Assembly: GCA_947473305.1 (NCBI GenBank)
Contig: CANJCB010000003.1
Span: 62,001-126,000, forward strand
DNA: 64,000 nucleotides
Direction: 5' to 3'
From: Rhodospirillales bacterium
GTDB lineage: Bacteria; Pseudomonadota; Alphaproteobacteria; ATCC43930; CGMCC-115725
The notes beneath the pieces were generated by a model. It was not told the DNA's origin. It saw only the letters and a list, made by a program, of their open reading frames with translations, and searched no databases. How positions within the stretch are numbered: the stretch's first letter is position 1; the number at the start of each line of letters is the position of its first letter. A program made the translations under genes and the position numbers. This document shows positions 44,062 through 53,408 of this stretch, in pieces.

Positions 44062-45981
44062 CTAAACAACTGTAAAGCCCGCGGTAGAGAGCGGCCGGGT
44101 CGGACGGAAGCTTATCTTTAAGCCGCCAGGGCCGCAAAGCCCTTCGCCGAACCCGTTTCTTGCATAGGGCAGGTGGGGGACCAGGACCACGCCTTCAAGA
44201 TCCCGGATCGCGGGAAGGCTCGGACGCACCGCCGAAGGAATGGCGTCGGCCGCCTTGCCGCAGGCCTTGGCGAGGGCCGGAGCGTCTTGGCCCAAAGCCC
44301 CGAGCGTGAGGCCCGACGGCAGGCTTTCCGGGGCTTCCAAGGCAAATCGCCCATCCCAGAGGGTGGTCGTTCCGGGAACGATCGGGAGCGGCGCCGCGAG
44401 CGCCGCGGGCTCCCGGCAGAGGAGCACCCTGCCCTTCCGGGAGAGGATGCGGCAGCCGCCGAGCGTCGCGCCCGCCCCGAAATCGCCCGCCCCGAGATTG
44501 CCCGCCCCGAGATTGCCCGCCCCGAGATTGCCTGCCGAAAGCCGGTCGTAGAGCCGTTCCAGCCGGTCGAGCCGGGGAGTGTAGTCTTCGCCCCCCACGG
44601 TCGCCAGAAGCGCTGCCAAAGCCCGCAACCCCACCTCGCCGGAGCCGGTGGTGAGCGCCTTCGCCTCGACCCAGGCGAAACCCGCCGGATGGATCATGGC
44701 CGAGCGGACGAGGCATCGGGCGGCAGCCTCCTCGACGGCGGCGCGGCTCCGGGCAAGGCGGGAGGCGGTCTCGGCCAACCGCCGGGGGGTGAGCCCCTCG
44801 GTCGCCAGCAGCGCCGCCGACCGCCGCAGCCGGACGCGCGCATAGGCGGGATCGCGGTTGCTCGGATCCTCGATCCAGGGTTGGCCCAGGGCTTCGAGGG
44901 TCGCGGCGAGGCGCGCGCGGGGAATGGTGAGGAGGGGGCGCAGGAGGCGGCAATCCCGATGCTCCGCGATGGCCGCCATGCCCGCGAGCCCGTCGAGCCC
45001 GCTGCCCCGCGCCAGCCTGAGAAGGAAGGTCTCCGCCTGATCTTCGAGATGATGGGCGAGGAGGAGATGAAGGATGCCGGCTTCCGCGCAGGCCGCTTCG
45101 AGCAGGCGGTAGCGGGCGGAACGCGCGGCGGCCTGGCGCCCCTTGGCGGGATGAGGGCCGTCCCAGCGCAGGGTGCGGTGCCGGATATCTCGGGCGGCGA
45201 GCCAGGACGCCACCTGCCGCGCCTCGGCGGCGGCTTCCGGGCGCAGGCCGTGGTCCACGGTGAGGGCCAGGATCCCGCCGCCCAGATCCCGCGCCCAGCG
45301 GTCGGCGAGGAGGGCCAGGGCGAGACTGTCCGCACCGCCCGAGACGGCGATGGCGAGACGCGGCCCCCGCTCGAAAGGTCCGAGGGGGGACATCAGACGA
45401 GCGAAATCGGATACAGCAACCGCACTGACAGAGCCCTCTCCGCCCTTCAGGGGGGAGAGGGTTGGGTGAGGTGGGTGATTGCCGCTTGAGAGATGCTCCG
45501 GCGCCTCAGCGCCCTCGCCCCACCTCATCCTAAATCCTTCTCCCCCCTCAAGGGTGGAGAAGGACTTTTCTGACGGAGCAGCGGAAGGATCAGAAATCTC
45601 AATAGCTACTCCCTCTCCGCCCCTCCGGGGGGGAGAGGGCCGGGGTGAGGTGGGGCCTTCTTCCAGCTCCCGCCGAATCACCTCCAGCACGCCATCGGTG
45701 TTCTCCAGAACCTCGTTGTTCCAGAATCGGATAATCCGAAACCCGCGCTTTTCGATCTCGGCCGTACGCGTCGCATCCACCTCCGGCGAATGCTGCCCAC
45801 CATCCAGCTCGATCACGAGTTTCCGCGCCACGCAGGCGAAATCGGCAATTCGTCCCTGAATCGGATGCTGCCGCCGGAATTTCCAGGGTAAACCCGCTTC
45901 CCGCAACGCCCACCAAAGCCGCTTTTCGGCCTCAGTCGGCTCGCGCCGCAGCCTTTGCGCGATCGTCGTCGGGCGCGCCAC
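44062..45981 (-). CDS. tilS: DUF559 endonuclease-domain / TilS fused ORF (tRNA(Ile)-lysidine synthetase)
   Basis: One uninterrupted 639-codon frame. Residues 1-109 are a DUF559 domain (Vsr-like PD-(D/E)xK nuclease) with ADFAC and VIELDGGQH as probable active-site strands. Residues about 110-186 are translated from three palindromic repeat half-units (copy D). Residues from 197 on are TilS, with the PP-loop motif SGGADS at 214-219 and VDHGLRPEAA, HHLEDQAETFL; it modifies C34 of tRNA-Ile(CAU) with lysine. The GTG start directly follows the cpoB stop (TAAGTG). A TilS-only ATG at 45393 has no clear ribosome site. A five-residue tandem repeat (GNLGA) lies in the TilS C-terminal half. Whether the product is one protein or TilS alone is open. 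Confidence 0.85.
   Translation of the reverse strand: MARPTTIAQRLRREPTEAEKRLWWALREAGLPWKFRRQHPIQGRIADFACVARKLVIELDGGQHSPEVDATRTAEIEKRGFRIIRFWNNEVLENTDGVLEVIRRELEEGPTSPRPSPPRRGGEGVAIEISDPSAAPSEKSFSTLEGGEGFRMRWGEGAEAPEHLSSGNHPPHPTLSPLKGGEGSVSAVAVSDFARLMSPLGPFERGPRLAIAVSGGADSLALALLADRWARDLGGGILALTVDHGLRPEAAAEARQVASWLAARDIRHRTLRWDGPHPAKGRQAAARSARYRLLEAACAEAGILHLLLAHHLEDQAETFLLRLARGSGLDGLAGMAAIAEHRDCRLLRPLLTIPRARLAATLEALGQPWIEDPSNRDPAYARVRLRRSAALLATEGLTPRRLAETASRLARSRAAVEEAAARCLVRSAMIHPAGFAWVEAKALTTGSGEVGLRALAALLATVGGEDYTPRLDRLERLYDRLSAGNLGAGNLGAGNLGAGDFGAGATLGGCRILSRKGRVLLCREPAALAAPLPIVPGTTTLWDGRFALEAPESLPSGLTLGALGQDAPALAKACGKAADAIPSAVRPSLPAIRDLEGVVLVPHLPYARNGFGEGLCGPGGLKISFRPTRPLSTAGFTVV
44472..44531. 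repeat. 15-bp tandem repeat in tilS
   Basis: The 15-bp unit ATTGCCCGCCCCGAG occurs three times in tandem at the right end, preceded and followed by diverged copies. It encodes GNLGA repeats on the minus strand. Because the unit is a multiple of three, copy-number changes keep the frame. Confidence 0.85.
45432..45656. repeat. Interspersed palindromic repeat, copy D (three half-units, inside an ORF)
   Basis: Three half-units: one forward from 45432, one inverted at 45487-45571 and one forward from 45611 to about 45656. The inverted unit restores the conserved block when read on the minus strand and has inner arms GGCGC/GCGCC (45500-45513). Unlike copies A-C it lies within an open frame, forming the linker of the DUF559-TilS ORF without adding a stop. 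Confidence 0.88.
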
Positions 45982-46938
45982 TTAGCACGCGAGCTTCTGC
46001 TTCTCGCCGGTGCTCACGTCCTTGATGTTCTGGGGCACGATGGGGAAGTCGCGGTCGAGGCGCTGATAGGCCTTGCAGGCGTCCGCCTTCTGGCCCATCC
46101 GGCCCAGCGACATGCCGAGCTTCAGGAGATAGTCCGGCCCCTTCCCGCTCTTGGGGAACTTCTGGTAGCCCTCGGCGAAGGTCGCGGCGGCGTCCTTGAA
46201 GTCGGAGCGCACGTAGAAGGTCTCGCCCAGCCAGTATTGCGCGTTGGCGGTCATCGGATGGGCCGGATTCTTCTGGATGAAACTGCGCAGCGCCTGTTCG
46301 GCGTCCGGATATTTGCTGGAGCGCAGCAGGCCGATGGCATAGTCGTATTGCTCCTCGGCCGTGCCCGCCGGGACGTTGGCGCCAGGGCCCCGCGCGGCGG
46401 CCGGGGTCGGCGCGCCGCTGCCGGTGGTGGAAAGCGTGCCGAGATTGCCGGACTGGCTGGCCGGGGCGGTGGGGTCGCTGGCACCGCGCGGCGGCGGCGG
46501 GACGGAGGCGGTGGTATTGCCCGCGCCCCGGGGCGGCGGCGGGACGTTGGCGGCCTGCTCCTTCGGCGCGTCGCCCGGGCGCTCCAGCGCCGAGAGGCGC
46601 AGATCCACGTCGTTCACCAGCTTTTCGAGCCGGGTGCGGAGCTGGCTGATCCCGTTGTTGGCCTCTTCGAGCTGGCCGCGCAGGGAGCGCATCTGGTCGT
46701 CAATCTGGCCGAATCGCACCTCGGCGTTGAGCGCGGCCGAGGAATCGACCGGAGCCATGGGCACGGGCGCGCCGGCGGCGCTACCGGGACGATAGACCTG
46801 ACGCTGAAGCTGGTTGATGTCCCGTTCGAGCCGGTCCATCCGGTCGAGCAAGGGGCGCACGTCCTGGGCGCGGGAAACGCCGCAGAAGGGAATAAGCATC
46901 AGCCCGGTCAGGGCCGCGGTGAGAGCCAGTCGTCGCAT
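45982..46938 (-). CDS. cpoB: Tol-Pal system protein CpoB (YbgF)
   Basis: 318 residues from the ATG at 46938. The signal peptide ends near SRA (about 24). An N-terminal coiled coil (LLDRMDRLERDINQLQRQV and a second at 77-112) is followed by a Pro/Gly-rich linker with two PPPPRGA blocks and a C-terminal TPR region (YDYAIGLLRSSKYPDAEQAL, AQYWLGETFYVRSDFKDAA). CpoB is periplasmic and links Tol with PBP1B peptidoglycan synthesis. It follows pal after a terminator and abuts the DUF559 start. Confidence 0.95.
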   Translation of the reverse strand: MRRLALTAALTGLMLIPFCGVSRAQDVRPLLDRMDRLERDINQLQRQVYRPGSAAGAPVPMAPVDSSAALNAEVRFGQIDDQMRSLRGQLEEANNGISQLRTRLEKLVNDVDLRLSALERPGDAPKEQAANVPPPPRGAGNTTASVPPPPRGASDPTAPASQSGNLGTLSTTGSGAPTPAAARGPGANVPAGTAEEQYDYAIGLLRSSKYPDAEQALRSFIQKNPAHPMTANAQYWLGETFYVRSDFKDAAATFAEGYQKFPKSGKGPDYLLKLGMSLGRMGQKADACKAYQRLDRDFPIVPQNIKDVSTGEKQKLAC

Positions 46939-47031
46939 GGTCCCAATACCTTCAGCCGATCGGCGCCGGCGAACGCCGGGAACGGCGGGCCGCGCGTCGA
47001 ATGAATCGACAAGCTGCATTAGATTCTAGGC

Positions 47032-47099
47032 AAAAAAAGGGCGTCTGCCCATTCCCCAACCGGGTCATGACCCAAGCTGGGGAGAGGCAGGCGCCCTTT
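47032..47099 (-). terminator. Intrinsic terminator after pal
   Basis: On the minus strand AAAGGGCGCCTGCC pairs with GGGCAGACGCCCTTT-like sequence across a branched loop (inner CCCCAGCTTGGG and GGTCATGACC), and a run of seven T follows. It lies 22 bp after the pal stop and would separate tol-pal from cpoB, at least in part. Confidence 0.85.
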
Positions 47100-47120
47100 A
47101 TGCGTCTGATCTGACAGAGA

Positions 47121-47624
47121 TCAGTTGACGACAGAAACGCCGCGGCGGTTCTGGCTGTAGGCGGCGTCGTTCGAACCGACCACGGCCGGACGTTCCTTGC
47201 CGTAGCTGATCGTCGAAACGCGGTTCGCGGGGATGCCCAGCGCGACGAGCGCCTTCTTCACCGAATTCGCGCGACGCTCGCCGAGCGCCAGGTTGTACTC
47301 GCGCGTGCCGCGCTCGTCGCAATGGCCTTCGACGGTCAGGGTCACGTTCGGGTACTGCTTCAGCCAAGCGGCCTGCTTCGCGAGGGTCTGCTGACCTTCC
47401 GACGCAATGTCGCTCTTGTCGAAAGCGAAGAACACGCGATCGCCGACGTTCTGCTTGAAGTCTTCAGCCGAACCGGGGCGAATAGCGGTCGAAGTCGTCG
47501 AGCCGCCCGTCGCCGGCGACGTGGTAGCCGACGTACCGCCAGTGGCCGCCGTCGTCTTCGTGTCATCGGCGCAACCCGCCAGCAGCAACACAGCCGCAAC
47601 CAAACTCAATGCTTTAATATTCAT
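47121..47624 (-). CDS. pal: Peptidoglycan-associated lipoprotein
   Basis: 167 residues from the ATG at 47624 (ribosome site GAGGAG). The lipobox LLAGC gives a lipid-anchored Cys near residue 18, followed by a Thr/Ala-rich linker of about 40 residues. The OmpA-like domain has VFFAFDKSDIASEGQQTL and VTVEGHCDERGTREYN-like segments, with LALGERRANSVKKAL for diaminopimelate binding. It tethers the outer membrane to peptidoglycan and binds TolB. Confidence 0.97.
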   Translation of the reverse strand: MNIKALSLVAAVLLLAGCADDTKTTAATGGTSATTSPATGGSTTSTAIRPGSAEDFKQNVGDRVFFAFDKSDIASEGQQTLAKQAAWLKQYPNVTLTVEGHCDERGTREYNLALGERRANSVKKALVALGIPANRVSTISYGKERPAVVGSNDAAYSQNRRGVSVVN

Positions 47625-47769
47625 GTTATGCTCCTCAGCCACATCCGAGCCAGGTTAGTGAGATTGTTGGACGGCGTTGCCTTTCAAGGGCTTTTTTTAC
47701 TCGAAACACCGAATCGGCCGCGGACACCGACCACGGTAGGCGAATCGCCGGGACTATACTTGCCGATAC

Positions 47770-49116
47770 TCAGGGAATCAAGGGGGACCACGCAGGATCC
47801 GACGCATCTTGCGGTGTAATCACCTCGCGTTCGTTTCGACCCGTCAAGTCAATCGAGTAAAGACGAGACGATCCTCCCCTTCCCCTTGTATCGGTCGGCG
47901 TCTGCTTAAAGTACATCAACACTCGACCGTTCGGAGCCCAAGTCGGGGCTTCGACTAAAAAACTGTCGGTCAACAGCCGTTCGCCCGAGCCGTCGGGCCG
48001 CATGACGCCGATGTAGAACTTGCTGGCGTCGAACTTCGTGAAGGCGATGAGGTCGCCGCGCGGCGACCAGACTGGCGTGCCATAGCGGCCCTGACCGAAA
48101 CTGATCCGCTTGGCGTCGCTGCCGTCCGCATTCATCGTATAGAGCTGCTGCGTGCCGCCGCGATCAGAATTGAACACGATCCTGCGACCGTCCGGCGAAT
48201 AGCTGGGCGAGGTGTCGATGGCGGCGGAGTTCGTGATCCGGGTGGCCGCGCGGGTCCTGAGGTCGAGCGTGTAGATATCGCTGTGACCTTCGGCCGCAAG
48301 GCTCATGATGACCTTGTTGCCGTCGGGCGAGAAACGCGGCGCGAAGGTCATGCCGGGGAAATCGCCCAGGACCTCCTGCTGGCCCGTGTCGATGTTGAAG
48401 AGGAAGACCCGGGGGCTGCCGCGCCCATAAGAGAGATAGGTGATCTCCTGGGTCGTCGGCGAGAAGCGCGGGGTCAGCACGAGCGACCGCCCGTCGGTCA
48501 TATAGCGGTGGTTCGCCCCGTCCTGGTCCATGATCGCCAGCCGCTTCACCCGCTTGTCCTGGGGACCGGTCTCCGAGATATAGACGATGCGGGTGTCGAA
48601 ATAGCCTTCCTCGCCGGTGATCCGCTTATAGATCTGGTCGGCGATCTGATGGGCGATGCGCCGCCAATTCTGCTGGGTCGCGATATAGCGGTTGCCCACG
48701 AGCTGCTGTTCGGCGGTCACGTCCCAGAGGCGGAACTCGACCTGGAGCCTTCCGTCGGGCTGGACCGTGGCGCCGCCCGTGACCAGGGCCTGCGCCTTGA
48801 TGATGCGCCAATCGCCGAAACGCGGCGGAGCGCTGGTATCGACGACGTTCTGGATGAAGGAGCGCGGATCCAGGGGCAGGAAAAGCCCGGACCGCTCCAG
48901 GTCCGTCGAGATGACCTGGGCGAGGTCGCGGCCGACCTGCGTCTCCGAAGGGGATTTGCCGACGAAGACCGGAACCGCGATCGGCATGGGCTCGGTCACG
49001 CCCTTGTTGATGTCGATATTGAGCAAGGCCTTGGCGGGCACGGACCCCAGCGCCAGCAGCGCCACGAGGGTCAGGCCGAGGCAGAGGGCGCCACGGCGAA
49101 GCGAGAATAAGGTCAT
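47770..49116 (-). CDS. tolB: Tol-Pal system beta-propeller protein TolB
   Basis: 448 residues. The signal peptide ends near AKA (about 30). The N-terminal domain ([21 protein letters not shown]) precedes a six-bladed propeller marked by repeats such as [45 protein letters not shown] and [11 protein letters not shown]. It is periplasmic and binds Pal. Its start overlaps the tolA stop by 4 bp. Confidence 0.97.
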   Translation of the reverse strand: MTLFSLRRGALCLGLTLVALLALGSVPAKALLNIDINKGVTEPMPIAVPVFVGKSPSETQVGRDLAQVISTDLERSGLFLPLDPRSFIQNVVDTSAPPRFGDWRIIKAQALVTGGATVQPDGRLQVEFRLWDVTAEQQLVGNRYIATQQNWRRIAHQIADQIYKRITGEEGYFDTRIVYISETGPQDKRVKRLAIMDQDGANHRYMTDGRSLVLTPRFSPTTQEITYLSYGRGSPRVFLFNIDTGQQEVLGDFPGMTFAPRFSPDGNKVIMSLAAEGHSDIYTLDLRTRAATRITNSAAIDTSPSYSPDGRRIVFNSDRGGTQQLYTMNADGSDAKRISFGQGRYGTPVWSPRGDLIAFTKFDASKFYIGVMRPDGSGERLLTDSFLVEAPTWAPNGRVLMYFKQTPTDTRGRGGSSRLYSIDLTGRNEREVITPQDASDPAWSPLIP

Positions 49117-50081
49117 AGGACATCCTTCGGATCAAAGGTGAAGGTGAAGACCTTCCACTGGTCGTATTTATCGCGGGGAAGCTTCAGGACTTTGCAGGCG
49201 TCCAGGCGAAGCGCGCGCTGGGCGCTCTCCGCCGCGGCCCGGTAATAAGGGTCGTTCATGCGGGACGTGTCTTCAATGGTGGCGCTCGTGACCCGCCCGT
49301 CGGGCTCGGCGGTGATGCGAACCACCACGCGCAGGTCCTTGGCATCGCGGGCGCCTGCCGGGATGTTCCAGCAGCCGGCGATCTGCTGGCGCACCATGTC
49401 CATCTCGCTGGTCGAGATCTGCGCGCCCAGGGGGGCGATCGGCTGCGACGACGCGGCGGAGGCCATCTGCCGCGGCGGTTGCGGCCGGTTGGGCGGCGTC
49501 TGCTCCTGGGGCTGCACCGGGGCCTGCTTCGCCAAGTTCTTCAAGAGCGAGTCGAAGTCGTCGTTCTGCGTCTTCTTCGGCGGCTCGGGCTTGGGCTGCG
49601 GCGGCTTGGGCGGCGGCGGCGGCACCTTGGGCGGCTCGGGCTTGGGCTCGGGCGGCTTCGGCGCGGGCGGGGCCGGCACCGGCGGCGGGGGAGCCGGCGG
49701 AGGGGGGATGGGTGGCGGAGGCGGCGGCGGTGGCGCCGGAGGAGGTGGCGGTGGCGGTGGCGGAGGAGGCGGCGGTGGCGGAGGAGGCGGCGGCGGAACC
49801 GGCTTCGGCGGCTCGGGCTTCGGCGGCGGCGGAACCGGGTCGTTCTGGGCGACCTGCTGATCGGCCTTGGGACGCGGCGGGGCCTGGTTCACCTGGGTCG
49901 CACGGGTTTCGGGCGCGACATTCACCAATTCGACGACGATCGGGGCGTCTTCGGGTTCCGGCGGCTTGAACAGCGCCGGAATGCCCCAATAGGCGAGCGC
50001 CATCACGGCGACATGGCCAACCGCCGATGCCGCCAGAGCGCCCCGAAGGACGGTGTTACTGTCCTTAGCGTCTGCGGGCAC
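49113..50081 (-). CDS. tolA: Tol-Pal system protein TolA, proline-rich form
   Basis: 322 residues. One N-terminal transmembrane segment (about 13-37, [19 protein letters not shown]) is followed by a very Pro-rich domain (about 75-180) including runs of eight or more prolines in place of the Ala/Lys/Glu coiled coil of enterobacterial TolA. The C-terminal TonB-like domain has [20 protein letters not shown] and [10 protein letters not shown]. It transmits energy from TolQR to Pal. It overlaps tolR by 17 bp. Confidence 0.93.
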   Translation of the reverse strand: MPADAKDSNTVLRGALAASAVGHVAVMALAYWGIPALFKPPEPEDAPIVVELVNVAPETRATQVNQAPPRPKADQQVAQNDPVPPPPKPEPPKPVPPPPPPPPPPPPPPPPPPPPAPPPPPPPPIPPPPAPPPPVPAPPAPKPPEPKPEPPKVPPPPPKPPQPKPEPPKKTQNDDFDSLLKNLAKQAPVQPQEQTPPNRPQPPRQMASAASSQPIAPLGAQISTSEMDMVRQQIAGCWNIPAGARDAKDLRVVVRITAEPDGRVTSATIEDTSRMNDPYYRAAAESAQRALRLDACKVLKLPRDKYDQWKVFTFTFDPKDVL

Positions 50082-50538
50082 CGGCGCCGGACCTGTTGTC
50101 CCGGGGCAGTTCCGCGACCAGCGAAACCTTGGTGAAACCGGCGGCGCTCACGAGGCCCATGACCTCCAGCACCTTTCCGTAGTTGATCGCCTTGTCGCCG
50201 CGCACATAGATGCTGGCTTCGGGATTGTTGCGGGTGATCGCCTGGAGCCGGGGGGCGAGTTGGTCGGGCTCGACCTGTGTTTCCTGGAGGAAGAGGCTGC
50301 CGTCGGCCTTCACGGTGATGACCAGCGGTTCCTTCTGCTCGTTGATGGTGGGCGCCTGGGTCTGCGGCAGGTCGACCGGCACGCCCACGGTCAGCAAGGG
50401 CGCCGTCACCATGAAGACGATCAGCAGCACGAGCATCACGTCCACCATGGGCGTGACGTTGATCTCGCTCATCGGCTTGTAGGCGGCCCGCCGGGAACTG
50501 GAGCCCCGGCCGGCGCGGGCGAGGAAAGTGGCGGCCAT
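50065..50538 (-). CDS. tolR: Tol-Pal system protein TolR (ExbD family)
   Basis: 157 residues. One transmembrane helix holds the proton-path Asp in INVTPMVDVMLVLLIVF, the ExbD/TolR signature. The periplasmic domain has PVDLPQTQAP and VYVRGDKAINYGKVLEVMGL. With TolQ it forms a proton-driven stator. It starts one base after the tolQ stop. Confidence 0.96.
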   Translation of the reverse strand: MAATFLARAGRGSSSRRAAYKPMSEINVTPMVDVMLVLLIVFMVTAPLLTVGVPVDLPQTQAPTINEQKEPLVITVKADGSLFLQETQVEPDQLAPRLQAITRNNPEASIYVRGDKAINYGKVLEVMGLVSAAGFTKVSLVAELPRDNRSGAGARRR

Positions 50539-51273
50539 CTAGTCGGAACCCTTCTCATCGAGCTGACGAGACAGGATGGCACTGAATTCTGTCGCAAATG
50601 CGTCGAGCCGCGCCGCATATCTGCCAAAATCGGTGGAGAACTTATTATAGGCGATGACCGCCGGAATGGCGGCGACCAGGCCCAGCGCGGTGGCGAAAAG
50701 CGATTCCGCGATACCCGGCGCCACCACGGAAAGACTGGTATTCTTGGAGGCCGCGATCGCCTGGAAGCTGTTCATGATGCCCCAGACCGTGCCGAAGAGC
50801 CCGACGAAGGGCGCGGTCGAGCCAACCGTGGCGAGAAAGGCCATGAAGCGTTCCAGCCGCTCCATCTCGCGGCCGACCGTGACCTGCATGACCCGCTCGA
50901 TGCGTTCCTGGAGGTTCAGCCGCGTGGCCGAGCCGCTGACCAGCCCCTTGGCGGCGCTGCGCCGCCATTCGCGCATGGCGGCGGAGAAGATCGCCGACAT
51001 CGGGTCCTGCGGGCGGGAGCCGATCCGGTCGTAGAGGTCGTCGAGCGACCCGCCGGACCAGAAAGCCTCCTCGAAGCTGGCGGCTTCCTTCCGCAGGCGG
51101 CGGATCTTGATGACCTTGTCGAAGATCACCGCCCAGCTCCAGAAGGAGGCGAGCAGCAGCATGAACATCACCACCTTGACGATGATGTCCGCCTGGAGGA
51201 AGAGCCCCACGATGGAGAGGTCGTGGGGGACGACGGAGCCGGCGAGGGCCGCCTGATCGACGCTACCTTGCAT
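50539..51273 (-). CDS. tolQ: Tol-Pal system protein TolQ (ExbB family)
   Basis: 244 residues with three transmembrane helices (about 25-50, 140-165, 180-205). The proton-channel region LATVGSTAPFVGLFGTVWGIMNSFQAI and GIAESLFATALGLVAAIPAVIAYN are family hallmarks. It overlaps ybgC by 11 bp. Confidence 0.97.
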   Translation of the reverse strand: MQGSVDQAALAGSVVPHDLSIVGLFLQADIIVKVVMFMLLLASFWSWAVIFDKVIKIRRLRKEAASFEEAFWSGGSLDDLYDRIGSRPQDPMSAIFSAAMREWRRSAAKGLVSGSATRLNLQERIERVMQVTVGREMERLERFMAFLATVGSTAPFVGLFGTVWGIMNSFQAIAASKNTSLSVVAPGIAESLFATALGLVAAIPAVIAYNKFSTDFGRYAARLDAFATEFSAILSRQLDEKGSD

Positions 51274-51739
51274 GTTCTTCTTTCGTCACGAGGTGGGTTG
51301 CGGAAAGCGGCTCGAGCGCCGCGCGAAGAGGTTTCGGAATGCGCGCCGGCCGCCCCGCAGGGCCCACGCAGGCAATAAGCAACTTGAGGCGAACGAGTTC
51401 CCTGTCTCCAAGACGCACATCCTGAAGGATGTCCATCGTCGCCGCGCCGACGCCGACGAGACGGGTCGCCACGGTGAGGTCGTCGTCGAGCCGCGCGGGG
51501 GCCAGGAAATCGACGGTGCAGCGGCGGACCGCGAACATGACCCCGTCCCGCGCCCGCATCGCGCCCTGCTCGATGCCGAGGCGGCGCAGCATCTCGCTTC
51601 GCGCCCGTTCGGCGAAGCGCAGGTAATTGGCGTGGTAGACGATGCCGCCGGCATCCGTGTCCTCATAATAGACGCGCACGGGATAGAGATAGGCCCCATC
51701 CTCGATGAGGCCAGCGCGGGGCAGGCTCTCGACGCTCAA
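51263..51739 (-). CDS. ybgC: Tol-Pal-associated acyl-CoA thioesterase YbgC
   Basis: 158 residues, hot-dog fold 4-hydroxybenzoyl-CoA thioesterase type. The active-site segment is [23 protein letters not shown], with Asp in TDAGG. It hydrolyses short-chain acyl-CoA or acyl-ACP. It overlaps ruvB by 4 bp and precedes tolQ, the usual place. Confidence 0.96.
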   Translation of the reverse strand: MSVESLPRAGLIEDGAYLYPVRVYYEDTDAGGIVYHANYLRFAERARSEMLRRLGIEQGAMRARDGVMFAVRRCTVDFLAPARLDDDLTVATRLVGVGAATMDILQDVRLGDRELVRLKLLIACVGPAGRPARIPKPLRAALEPLSATHLVTKEEHAR

Positions 51740-52794
51740 GACTGCCCCTCGGGCGTGCCCAACAGGTCGAGCTGGGGCTGGGGCGGCCGTGTCGAGGGCA
51801 GCTTCAGGCCCAGGTAATCGTAGCCGAGCTGGCTCAGCATCCGGCCGCGCGGCGTGCGCTGCACGAAGCCCTGCTGCATGAGATAGGGCTCGATGACTTC
51901 CTCGACCACATCGCGCTGATCGCCCAGGGCCACGGCCAGGGTTTCCGCGCCCACCGGCCCGCCGCCGTAGTTCTCGGCAAGGCAGCGCAGATAGCGGCGG
52001 TCCATGGCGTCGAGCCCGCGCCCATCCACCTCCAGCCGGTTGAGCGCCCCGTCCGCGACCTTGGCGTCGATCCGGGTCGAGCCCGCCACCGCGGCGAAAT
52101 CGCGCACCCGCCGCAGAAGCCGCGCGGCAACCCGGGGCGTGCCCCGCGCGCGCCGAGCGATCTCGGCGGCTCCTTCGGGCGTCATATCCATGGCGAGGAC
52201 GCGGGCACCCCGGCTGACGATGAGTTCCAATTCGTCCGGCTCGTAGAAGACGAGCCGCAAGGGAATGCCGAAACGTTCCCGCAAGGGCCGCGTGATGAGG
52301 CCCGAACGCGTCGTCGCGCCCACCAGGGTGAAAGGCGGCAGGTCGATGCGCACCGACCGCGCCGCCGGCCCTTCGCCGATGATGAGGTCGAGCTGGAAAT
52401 CCTCCATGGCGGGATAGAGGATTTCCTCCACCGCCGGGGTCAGGCGATGGATCTCGTCGATGAAAAGGACGTCGCGCGGCTGGAGATTGGTCAAGAGCGC
52501 GGCCAGATCCCCGGCGCGCTGGATCACCGGGCCGGAGGTGGCGCGGAAACCGACGCTCATCTCGCGCGCCACGATCTGGGCGAGCGTCGTCTTGCCCAGG
52601 CCCGGCGGCCCGAAGAAGAGCACATGGTCGAGCGAATCGCCGCGCGACCGCGCCGCCTCGATGAAGACGCTGAGGTTCTCGCGCAACTGCCGCTGGCCGA
52701 CGAATTCCGAAAGGCTCAGGGGCCGGAAGGAGGTTTCGGCATCGTCCTCCTGGCGTTCCGGCGTCACGAGCCGGTCTTCCTCGTCTTCTATCAT
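51736..52794 (-). CDS. ruvB: Holliday junction branch-migration helicase RuvB
   Basis: 352 residues. Walker A is GPPGLGKTT, Walker B DEIHRL, sensor/arginine finger segments [17 protein letters not shown]. The C-terminal winged helix has [19 protein letters not shown]. Motor of the RuvABC complex. Start overlaps the ruvA stop by 4 bp. Confidence 0.98.
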   Translation of the reverse strand: MIEDEEDRLVTPERQEDDAETSFRPLSLSEFVGQRQLRENLSVFIEAARSRGDSLDHVLFFGPPGLGKTTLAQIVAREMSVGFRATSGPVIQRAGDLAALLTNLQPRDVLFIDEIHRLTPAVEEILYPAMEDFQLDLIIGEGPAARSVRIDLPPFTLVGATTRSGLITRPLRERFGIPLRLVFYEPDELELIVSRGARVLAMDMTPEGAAEIARRARGTPRVAARLLRRVRDFAAVAGSTRIDAKVADGALNRLEVDGRGLDAMDRRYLRCLAENYGGGPVGAETLAVALGDQRDVVEEVIEPYLMQQGFVQRTPRGRMLSQLGYDYLGLKLPSTRPPQPQLDLLGTPEGQS

Positions 52795-53408
52795 CGGCCG
52801 AGTTCCTGGAGACCGGCGCGGATCACCGCGTCGAGCTTGGCGTCAGCGCCCAGCTTGCGGACGGCTTTGGAGACGGCGGTATAGGCATCGGCGCGGGGAT
52901 AGCCGAGGTTGACCAGCGCCGAGAGCGCATCGGCGGCGATGCCCGTCGCGCCAGCCGCGACGGGCGACGAGGCCGCACCGGGGATCGCTCCCGGCCCGAG
53001 CGCGATGCCGCCGACCTTGTCGCGCAATTCGTTGCAGATCCGGGCCGCGAGCTTCGGTCCCACCCCATCGGCCCGGGCGAGCGCGGTCTTGTCCTGGGAC
53101 AGGATGGCGGCGGTCAGGGGCTCCGGCGCGAGCACGCCCTGGATCGCGAGCGCCAGCCGCGCGCCGACGCCCTGCACCGTGGTGAGAAGCCGGAACCAGC
53201 TGCGCTCGCCCTCGTCGGCAAAGCCGTAGAGGTGGATATGGTCCTCGCGCACATGGGTCTCGATGAGGAAGCGCACCGGCTCGCCCTTGGCCGGCAGGTT
53301 GCCCAGCGTGCGCGACGAGGCGAAGACGAGATACCCCACGCCCCGCACATCGACGATGACGCTGTCGACCGCGACCTGATCCACGAGACCGGAAAGCATC
53401 GCGATCAT
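52791..53408 (-). CDS. ruvA: Holliday junction DNA helicase RuvA
   Basis: 205 residues. The N-terminal OB fold ([28 protein letters not shown]) is followed by HhH motifs ([16 protein letters not shown] and [15 protein letters not shown]) and a C-terminal domain III that binds RuvB. It binds four-way junctions. The 4-bp overlaps with ruvC and ruvB show tight coupling. Confidence 0.97.
   Translation of the reverse strand: MIAMLSGLVDQVAVDSVIVDVRGVGYLVFASSRTLGNLPAKGEPVRFLIETHVREDHIHLYGFADEGERSWFRLLTTVQGVGARLALAIQGVLAPEPLTAAILSQDKTALARADGVGPKLAARICNELRDKVGGIALGPGAIPGAASSPVAAGATGIAADALSALVNLGYPRADAYTAVSKAVRKLGADAKLDAVIRAGLQELGR

Noticed and set aside
49258-49860. Glycine-rich frame resembling a collagen-like protein opposite tolA
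   Set aside because: Poly-Gly arises from the complement of the proline codons of TolA.
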